Source of the DNA: JAGXFP01 sp039714535
Lineage (GTDB): Bacteria > Desulfobacterota > Desulfobulbia > Desulfobulbales > JAGXFP01
Assembly: GCA_039714535.1 (NCBI GenBank)
Contig: JBDLJC010000038.1
Location: forward strand, 1-36,322
Direction: 5' to 3'
DNA length: 36,322 nt
Shown: positions 25,684-31,606 of the stretch, one piece after another
Layout of the letters: the number at the start of each line of letters is the position of its first letter
Numbering within the stretch: the stretch's first letter is position 1
Notes under the pieces: generated by a model
What the model saw: only the letters and a program-made list of their open reading frames with translations
The model's database searches: none
What the model was told of the DNA's origin: nothing
Made by a program: the position numbers and the translations under genes

Positions 25684-25711
25684 GACATAATATGTCTTGA
25701 CATAATATGTC
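25684..25711. repeat. Tandem pair of 13-bp palindromes
   Basis: GACATAATATGTC occurs twice (25684-25696 and 25699-25711), two bases apart. Each copy is itself a perfect dyad around a central A, and the pair with its CAC/GTG flanks also forms a near-perfect 16-bp-arm dyad. It lies just after the speD stop and about 40 nt before the next start codon, suggesting an operator or an RNA hairpin between speD and the downstream genes. Confidence 0.8.
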
Positions 25712-25752
25712 GTGGTATGTATTTGTAGTATAAAATAGAAAGGAGGATAGGC

Positions 25753-26169
25753 ATGGTTGATATAAATAAGGTGGCACTCCAGTTAGTCGATATCGGAAAT
25801 GATGCAGCTCGCGGTTTCCCGTTCGAAGTTCAACCAATTCCGGGAGAACAGGAAGTTTTACAGATTATTATTGAAGATAGAGAAGAACTGCCGATTTTTA
25901 TTTCAGCGACTGAAGAACAGATTCTCTGTATTGCCTATCTTTTTAAGGAAGATGAAATAGAAGATGGAATGTTGGCCGAAGTGAATAACTCCATGTTGCT
26001 TTCCAATATCTCGATGCCACTTTCCTCCTTTGCCAAGCTTGACAGTCAATATGTAATTTATGGGGCATTATCGGTAAACTCCAGTCTGGAAGATATTGTC
26101 CATGAGATAGAAGTGTTGAGTGGTAATACGACTGAAGCCATCGAGGCAATAAGTGAATTTTTAAACTAG
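25753..26169 (+). CDS. yjfI: DUF2170 family protein (YjfI-like)
   Basis: Cytosolic protein of 138 aa in the family of E. coli YjfI, function unknown. Recognisable blocks are EVLQIIIEDREELPIFIS, EEQILCIAYLF, NNSMLLSNISMPLSSFAK, and YVIYGALSVNSSLEDIVHEIE ending in LSGNTTEAIEAI. The family is regularly found directly before a PspA-like gene, as here. AGGAGG lies before the ATG, and the next gene starts 9 nt after its stop. Confidence 0.85.
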   Translation: MVDINKVALQLVDIGNDAARGFPFEVQPIPGEQEVLQIIIEDREELPIFISATEEQILCIAYLFKEDEIEDGMLAEVNNSMLLSNISMPLSSFAKLDSQYVIYGALSVNSSLEDIVHEIEVLSGNTTEAIEAISEFLN

Positions 26170-26178
26170 GAGGTTGCG

Positions 26179-26868
26179 ATGCAATTATTAAATAAAATTT
26201 TCACATCTCTTCGTGGCAGTGCACGCGAGGCAGGCGAGGCCTATGTTGATCGGAATGGAATCAGGATATTCGAGCAGGAAATTGCTGAAGCCAAACAAGA
26301 GCTTGAAAAGGCAAAAAGAGACCTGACTTCAGTAATGGCAAAGGAGATGCAGACCAGCAGAAAAATGGACAGTCTCGGCTCTGAAATAACAAAAAACGAG
26401 GGATTTGCCACTCAAGCGCTGGAAAAAGGCAATGAACCGCTCGCCATGGAGGTCGCGGAGAAAATCGCCAGCCTGCAAGAGGAGCTCGTGGAACAGGAGG
26501 AAGTTCAGAAAAATTATGTTGCGCATATTGACCGCCTGAAGGCAATGATCAAAAAAACAACCAAGGCATTGACTGATATGCAACGTCAGCTCGGCATGGT
26601 TAAAACCACTGAAAGCGTTCAGAAGGCTACCACCGCTATTACTCAGAGTTATGCTTCCGGTTCTTCCAAGCTGTTGTCGGCAAAGGAGTCCTTGGATCGT
26701 ATTAAACAGAAGCAACAGGACCTGGATGACCGGTTGAAGGCTGGCGAAGCGCTGAATGATGATTTTGAAGATAAAGGTCTGGAAGAGAAACTGAAAGAGG
26801 CCGGAATTGGAGAAAGTAGCAATAAGGCAAGTGAAATTCTAGCGAACCTCAAAGCAAAGAAGAAGTGA
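26179..26868 (+). CDS. pspA: PspA/IM30 family protein (YjfJ-like)
   Basis: ESCRT-III-related membrane-remodelling protein, 229 aa, almost entirely helical coiled coil. The N-terminal amphipathic helix (LLNKIFTSLRGSAREAGEAY) is the expected membrane contact. Long heptad-rich helices follow at about residues 28-150. The C-terminal part (LDDRLKAGEALNDDFEDKG) is of the YjfJ type. AGGAGG stands before the ATG. The next gene begins one base after the stop. No PspF, PspB or PspC partner is nearby, so this belongs to the YjfIJ type of cluster and not to the classical phage-shock operon. Confidence 0.92.
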   Translation: MQLLNKIFTSLRGSAREAGEAYVDRNGIRIFEQEIAEAKQELEKAKRDLTSVMAKEMQTSRKMDSLGSEITKNEGFATQALEKGNEPLAMEVAEKIASLQEELVEQEEVQKNYVAHIDRLKAMIKKTTKALTDMQRQLGMVKTTESVQKATTAITQSYASGSSKLLSAKESLDRIKQKQQDLDDRLKAGEALNDDFEDKGLEEKLKEAGIGESSNKASEILANLKAKKK

Positions 26869-26869
26869 A

Positions 26870-27514
26870 ATGGGACTGCTTAAAACCCTATTTGGGGTAG
26901 GAAAAGAGAAGAAAAACACCCGTATCCTTGCATCTCCTAAGGACCTGGGAGTTGGAGATATCATCAAGTTTTCATTTCTTCCCCAGGCCGACCTCAGCGG
27001 CAAGGAGTTTGAAGTCACTCAACTCAACTCCTATGTCTATGATGGCGCCAGTTATCCGGAATTGATTCTAAAGGACCGCTCAAATAATATCGTTTTTTTA
27101 ACGGTGGAAGACGAAGACGGTGAAGAGTATCTGGCTGTCAGTAAGAAGGTGTCCAGGGGCCAGTTTTCTAAGGTTATCGTCCAGGACGAGTTTGATACCG
27201 TATTGAAAAAAGGTGCTGGTCGTACTGTAACAATAGTTCAGCCTAAGCTGGCAGGACTGGAATCCTGGTTGGCAGACTCGTATACTGCCACGAGCCACAA
27301 CGTGCAGGGAGCTTATGTTAAGGGCGATGCGCGTACGTTGGCCTCGGGTGAATTTGCTGGTAAGGAGGGGTTTACCTCCTGCACCCTACTGGATGGTTCG
27401 GAGGAATATGCATTAGAGATAGAAGTATACAGCACGAACGAAATCGAGCTCAGCGTTACTGTTTATCATGATTTTGCTGCTATTGATGAAATGTGGCCCA
27501 GCACTATTGAATAG
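26870..27514 (+). CDS. DUF4178-like protein
   Basis: 214 aa with no membrane helix. Residues about 18-100 (ASPKDLGVGDIIKF, KEFEVTQLNSYVYDG, NIVFLTVEDEDGEEYLAVSKK) resemble the DUF4178 beta-rich domain found in polyamine/DUF350 gene groups. The second half (GKEGFTSCTLLDGSEEYALEIEVYSTNEIELSVTVYH) is also beta-rich. It takes the place of the DUF2491 gene yjfK in the E. coli yjf operon, but I do not see the DUF2491 pattern. The gene is certain; the family call is moderate. Its start is immediately after the PspA stop, so translation is coupled. Confidence 0.72.
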   Translation: MGLLKTLFGVGKEKKNTRILASPKDLGVGDIIKFSFLPQADLSGKEFEVTQLNSYVYDGASYPELILKDRSNNIVFLTVEDEDGEEYLAVSKKVSRGQFSKVIVQDEFDTVLKKGAGRTVTIVQPKLAGLESWLADSYTATSHNVQGAYVKGDARTLASGEFAGKEGFTSCTLLDGSEEYALEIEVYSTNEIELSVTVYHDFAAIDEMWPSTIE

Positions 27515-27591
27515 TAAGCAGGTTTCCGTTTTGTGATAGAAGGGGTTTCTTGGAACTTTGCTATCATGAAGATTTGCACGGGAGTAAGGTA

Positions 27592-27906
27592 ATGACCAAG
27601 AAGCAGAGTAGTACCTGGGATAAACAGAAACAAACTTTCAAGGCTACCCAAATCGCCTTTGAGGTAGAACAACAAATAGCCCGGCGCATTCGTTTACTGG
27701 CAGCAGAAGAAGGCCTAACTCCTTCTGACCAGATACGTAAATTGATAGGCCTGACATTCTCAGCCCCGAAAAGACCAAGGCTAACCGCTTCCTTGACTCC
27801 AATGGATTACGAGAAATTAGGAGAAAAATATAAAATTACCCCATCTGATACATTGGCGATAAAGAGAAAAATAATTGAAGAGTTGATTGAACTCATGGCT
27901 AAATGA
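27592..27906 (+). CDS. Small hypothetical protein, ribbon-helix-helix-like
   Basis: 104 aa from the ATG at 27592, chosen over the in-frame ATG at 27550 because GGAGTAAGG lies just upstream. A beta-then-two-helix pattern (ATQIAFEVEQQIARRIRLLA, EEGLTPSDQIRKLIGL) resembles a ribbon-helix-helix DNA-binding fold. A basic segment and a second short repeat of the same kind (RPRLTASLTPMDYEKL) follow. No family is recognised. If it binds DNA it could regulate this cluster. Confidence 0.65.
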   Translation: MTKKQSSTWDKQKQTFKATQIAFEVEQQIARRIRLLAAEEGLTPSDQIRKLIGLTFSAPKRPRLTASLTPMDYEKLGEKYKITPSDTLAIKRKIIEELIELMAK

Positions 27907-27967
27907 AAATGAGTTACTCGCGCGGATAACGCAAAATTGTGCTGGACATGATGGGTATCGCATCATA

Positions 27968-28007
27968 GATTGATAAACCAAAAAGTCGATTGATAAGATA
28001 AAAAGTC
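27968..28007. repeat. 20-bp tandem duplication before the DUF350 gene
   Basis: GATTGATAAACCAAAAAGTC followed directly by GATTGATAAGATAAAAAGTC (17 of 20 bases the same). It lies within the 119-nt gap before the DUF350 gene. No role is evident. Confidence 0.75.
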
Positions 28008-28025
28008 GCCAGGATAGAGGTCACT

Positions 28026-28877
28026 ATGGATCTGAAAATTCTAGTTTTTGACAATTTCAGTAAAGCGTTTGCATTTATTGTCATGTATGCCGTTTTATTC
28101 CTTTTAGCAAAATGGCTTAAGGATCTTTTCACGCCATACAAGATCAATAAAGAACTTACCCAAACAGATAATCTTGCCGTTGCATTAACCATGAGCGGTT
28201 ACTACCTGGCTACCGCCGTAATATTTTTTGGCGCTTTATTCGGGCCAAGCAAGGGCTTTAGCGAAGATTTACTGGCTGTCGGGGGTTACTCCTTACTTGG
28301 CTTGGTTGTCTTAAATCTCTCCCGATGGTTCAACGATAAAATAATTCTCAGAAAATTCTGCAACATAGAGCAATTGAGTAAGGACCATAATATTGGCGTA
28401 GGAGCTGTGCAGTTCGGCACCTACCTGGCCACCGGTCTTATTGCCGGGGGGGCAGTGTCCGGAGAAGGCGGCGGTATTGTTTCATTTTTAGTCTTTTTTG
28501 TCCTGGGTCAGATCTCATTATTTGTGTTCAGTTATATCTACGATCTTTTGATGCCTTATTGTATCCATGAAGAGCTGGATAAAAAGAATACTGCGGCAGG
28601 GGTGGCTTTTGGCGGCACCTTAATCGCAATTGGGATAATTATTCTCAATGGGGTTGTCGGTGATTTTGTCAATTGGCGGAATGATTTAACCTTATTCGGC
28701 TTGGCGAATATCTTGGCATTTATTTTCTTGCCGTTGGTACGGGTCTTCATGGATAAGCTTGTTATTCCAGGAGATGATCTCAGCCGAGAAATAAAAGAGG
28801 ACCAAAATGTCGGAGCTGGCCTGCTAGAGGCCACCGTGGCAATATGTTTTGCCATAGTTTTGACTCAACTTATCTAG
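28026..28877 (+). CDS. Integral membrane protein with two DUF350 repeats (YjfL-like)
   Basis: 283 aa with about eight hydrophobic helices in two similar halves. Each half contains a DNLAVALTMSGYYLATA-like or NTAAGVAFGGTLIAIG-like repeat start, and related segments occur at NIGVGAVQFGTYLATG and NVGAGLLEATVAICFA. E. coli YjfL has a single DUF350 unit, so this is the doubled form. DUF350 function is unknown. A conserved neighbourhood with PspA and polyamine genes suggests an envelope role. The tail overlaps an upstream extension of the next frame. Confidence 0.88.
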   Translation: MDLKILVFDNFSKAFAFIVMYAVLFLLAKWLKDLFTPYKINKELTQTDNLAVALTMSGYYLATAVIFFGALFGPSKGFSEDLLAVGGYSLLGLVVLNLSRWFNDKIILRKFCNIEQLSKDHNIGVGAVQFGTYLATGLIAGGAVSGEGGGIVSFLVFFVLGQISLFVFSYIYDLLMPYCIHEELDKKNTAAGVAFGGTLIAIGIIILNGVVGDFVNWRNDLTLFGLANILAFIFLPLVRVFMDKLVIPGDDLSREIKEDQNVGAGLLEATVAICFAIVLTQLI

Positions 28878-28891
28878 GGCAAGGGGCACAA

Positions 28892-29536
28892 ATGCAGAAT
28901 AATTCCATGCCCCTTGGGCATCAAAAGAACCAACTTGGTAAAAAAGAAGAAAATGTCGATTTTGGCCAATTAGGATTAGTTTTTATCGCCTGCGCTATTC
29001 TTAGTCTGCTAACGGCCTGGGTTTTTTCAATGGAAACAGAAAAGATTTTGCACCAGTCTTTTCGTCCCCTCCCGGTTGCTGGAAATTCAGGCAAAGATCA
29101 GACGAACTCTGCTGAAACCGGGATTATTGGTCCCATTAAGGCCCGTAAGAGAAATGAAGTGTTCAGTGTCGGGATAAATGCTTCGATACCCGTGCAGACC
29201 TGGGCTTTTGTTGAAGGTGAAGTACTAAACCAAAACAAAGAGTATCTGTTTGCCTTCGGCAAAGAACTCTGGTCTGAGACCGGTCGAGACTCTGAAGGCC
29301 GCTGGAGTGAGAAAAAAATCGATTATAAGATAAAAGTCACCTTTCCGGAGCCGGGAGAGTATTTCTTCAATTTTAAATCAGCAGGCAATACCATCCCAAA
29401 TGATCTTAAGGTCAAAATTGTCAAAAAGAGAGGTAGTGCACTGCCCCATTTCTGGTTTGGCCTTGTTGCTCTGGTTATAGGGCTCATCCTGAATGAAATC
29501 AAAAATAAAACAATATTGAAAATTTTAGATACCTGA
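28892..29536 (+). CDS. Membrane-anchored beta-sandwich protein of the DUF350/polyamine cluster
   Basis: 214 aa from the ATG at 28892, preceded by AGGGGC. The frame is open back to 28844, inside the DUF350 gene. One helix near the N-terminus (LVFIACAILSLLTAWVF) and one near the C-terminus (FWFGLVALVIGLILNEI) bracket about 130 residues likely outside the membrane. The core (VFSVGINASIPVQTWAFVEG, YLFAFGKELWSETGRD, GEYFFNF) resembles the C-terminal domain seen in longer DUF4178 proteins. This suggests that the DUF4178 architecture is split over two genes here. Family assignment is by memory of pattern only. Confidence 0.7.
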   Translation: MQNNSMPLGHQKNQLGKKEENVDFGQLGLVFIACAILSLLTAWVFSMETEKILHQSFRPLPVAGNSGKDQTNSAETGIIGPIKARKRNEVFSVGINASIPVQTWAFVEGEVLNQNKEYLFAFGKELWSETGRDSEGRWSEKKIDYKIKVTFPEPGEYFFNFKSAGNTIPNDLKVKIVKKRGSALPHFWFGLVALVIGLILNEIKNKTILKILDT

Positions 29537-29555
29537 ATTCAAGAGATGCTATCCG

Positions 29556-29780
29556 ATGAATAAAACTATAGTAATAACATCAATAGTACTTTTAGTGGCC
29601 TATTTTGCTTTATTCCGGCTAGCGACCTTTGGCTACGGTTATATGGGGTATTATGGATATCACCGTGGTCCTTCTTTCTGGTATTTCGGTGGTCCAAGCA
29701 CGTATTATGAAAAGAGTAACCGCAGCGGCAGTGTCAGCGGTCCCAGTCATCGCGGCGGCGGCCCAGGCAGTGGCAAATAA
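29556..29780 (+). CDS. Small Gly/Tyr-rich membrane peptide
   Basis: 74 aa. One N-terminal hydrophobic helix (TIVITSIVLLVAYFALF) is followed by an exported-looking tail rich in Gly, Tyr and Ser (GYGYMGYYGYHRGPSFWYFGG, ending GPSHRGGGPGSGK). No family is recognised. The tight spacing, 19 nt after the previous stop and 38 nt before the next gene, argues that it is a real member of the operon. Confidence 0.65.
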   Translation: MNKTIVITSIVLLVAYFALFRLATFGYGYMGYYGYHRGPSFWYFGGPSTYYEKSNRSGSVSGPSHRGGGPGSGK

Positions 29781-29818
29781 CGGCCACTTATAGTATAGGG
29801 CCCTCCCAAACAAAACGA

Positions 29819-31345
29819 ATGTCTCCTTCCAAGAAACAGGTCATAACTTTAACTTATTCGGCATTTATTGCCGGTCTCTGTTCGATCATATATGAACTTC
29901 TGATTGCTACAACGGCCTCATATTTTCTTGGTGATAGCGTAAAATATTTTTCTATAACCATCGGTATTTATATGGCTGCCATGGGGATGGGGTCCTATGT
30001 TTCAAAATTTATTGATAGGGATATCTTAGTTAAATTTATAAAGGCTGAGCTGGCATTAGGATTACTGGGTGGGCTTAGTATTCCGGCCTTATATTTTGCA
30101 TATGCCTACACCAAGTCTTTTCTGCCGTTTTTCTTTTTCTTTACCGTTGCCATAGGCTTTCTCATCGGCCTAGAAATCCCTTTTCTGACCCGTCTGATGG
30201 AGCAGCATAACCAGCTTAAGGTCAATATCGCCAATATCCTTTCCTTTGATTATCTTGGTGCCCTGCTTGCAACTATTTGTTTTCCTTTTGTTCTTTTACC
30301 TTTCTTTGGCGTGTATCAGTCCTCCCTCATCTTTGGCTTAATCAATATGTCCATTGGTTTTGTCGTGCTGATAGTTTTTGGAGAGAAGGTGGGAGATCAA
30401 AACAGTAAACTCAAAACAATCACCTCGATCTTTACCGTTGGCTTAGCCTTATTTATTACTTTTTCAGACTATTTCCTCGATCATTGGGATCAAAATCTCT
30501 ATGAAGACCGTATCGTCTACAGTGAACATTCAAAATATCAACGAATTATTCTCACCAAGGGGCGTGATGACATAAGATTGTTTCTAGATGGTAATTTGCA
30601 ATTTTCATCTACGGACGAACATCGTTATCATGAGGCATTGGTCCATGTGCCTTTTGCAATTTCATCGGTACCAATGAGAAAGGTCTTGCTGTTAGGGGCA
30701 GGTGACGGTTTGGCCATCAGGGAACTGCTTAAGCATGATGAAGTTAAAGAAGTTACCCTGGTTGATTTAGATCGAAAAATTATCGAGTTGGCCAAAAACA
30801 ACCACTATATAACGAGCCTCAACCAGAGAAGCCTTTTTTCAGATAAGGTAAACATCGTCATAAGCGATGCATTTTCATTTTTGGCAGATAACACCGAGCC
30901 CTTTGATTTAATCATTTGTGACCTGCCAGATCCTAACAACAATGCGTTGGCACGTTTATATAGTAAACAGTTTTATAAACTAGCAGGCAAAAACCTGTTC
31001 CCTGGCGGCCTCCTTGTTACCCAGGCCACAAGCCCATACTTTGCCTCAAAGGCTTTCTGGAGTATTGCTAAGACGGTTGCCGCTGGCGGCTTCCCATACA
31101 CCTATCCATATCATGCCTTGGTCCCGTCTTTTGGTGATTGGGGGTTTGTTGTAGCAAGTAAGAGAGAACTGGATATTGGTCGTCCTCTGGTTACGATTGA
31201 AACAAAGTTTCTTGATCAGCAAAATTTTGCCAACCTATTTAGTTTTGACAAAGACATAACCGAAGAAAACATACAAATCAATATGCTAGATAGGCCTATC
31301 TTGCTAAGTTATTACCTGCGTGGCTGGGAGCATTATGCACGCTAG
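29819..31345 (+). CDS. speE: Membrane-embedded polyamine aminopropyltransferase
   Basis: Spermidine-synthase family enzyme with a membrane N-terminus. Residues about 1-220 hold seven hydrophobic helices, starting SAFIAGLCSIIYELLIAT. The C-terminal half is the catalytic aminopropyltransferase domain, with LFLDGNLQFSSTDEHRYHEALVH, the decarboxy-AdoMet site LLLGAGDGLAIREL, and the active-site IICDLPDPNN. It would use the product of SpeD from the same cluster. The membrane part suggests the acceptor is membrane-associated or that the reaction is tied to the envelope. The ribosome binding site is weak. It is the last gene of the run; no clear terminator is seen in the 261 nt that follow. Confidence 0.92.
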   Translation: MSPSKKQVITLTYSAFIAGLCSIIYELLIATTASYFLGDSVKYFSITIGIYMAAMGMGSYVSKFIDRDILVKFIKAELALGLLGGLSIPALYFAYAYTKSFLPFFFFFTVAIGFLIGLEIPFLTRLMEQHNQLKVNIANILSFDYLGALLATICFPFVLLPFFGVYQSSLIFGLINMSIGFVVLIVFGEKVGDQNSKLKTITSIFTVGLALFITFSDYFLDHWDQNLYEDRIVYSEHSKYQRIILTKGRDDIRLFLDGNLQFSSTDEHRYHEALVHVPFAISSVPMRKVLLLGAGDGLAIRELLKHDEVKEVTLVDLDRKIIELAKNNHYITSLNQRSLFSDKVNIVISDAFSFLADNTEPFDLIICDLPDPNNNALARLYSKQFYKLAGKNLFPGGLLVTQATSPYFASKAFWSIAKTVAAGGFPYTYPYHALVPSFGDWGFVVASKRELDIGRPLVTIETKFLDQQNFANLFSFDKDITEENIQINMLDRPILLSYYLRGWEHYAR

Positions 31346-31606
31346 AGGGAAGTGCCAATAATCAACGATGTGGTGTTTTTTCAGACTTTTTTTGAGCAGA
31401 ACCATTTTTCAACAAGTTGATGCTAGGCTGAGCGGTTTTCCTACGCAGGTTCTATGGGTGAAGCCCCGGAAGCATTGACCATGTCAATATTGGCAATTAT
31501 ATCAATTTTAGCCATTATTTTCTCAGGTGATTTCTTATGCAAAAAAACCTCCGACTAATGCAATGCTGATTTGCTACTATTTGTTCTTTTAGATACTATT
31601 TCAATC

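Noticed and set aside
26870..27514. Call as DUF2491 (YjfK) from its place after the PspA gene
   Set aside because: Position fits, but the sequence looks more like DUF4178 (VGDIIKF, FLTVEDEDGEEYLAVS), so I did not transfer the E. coli name.
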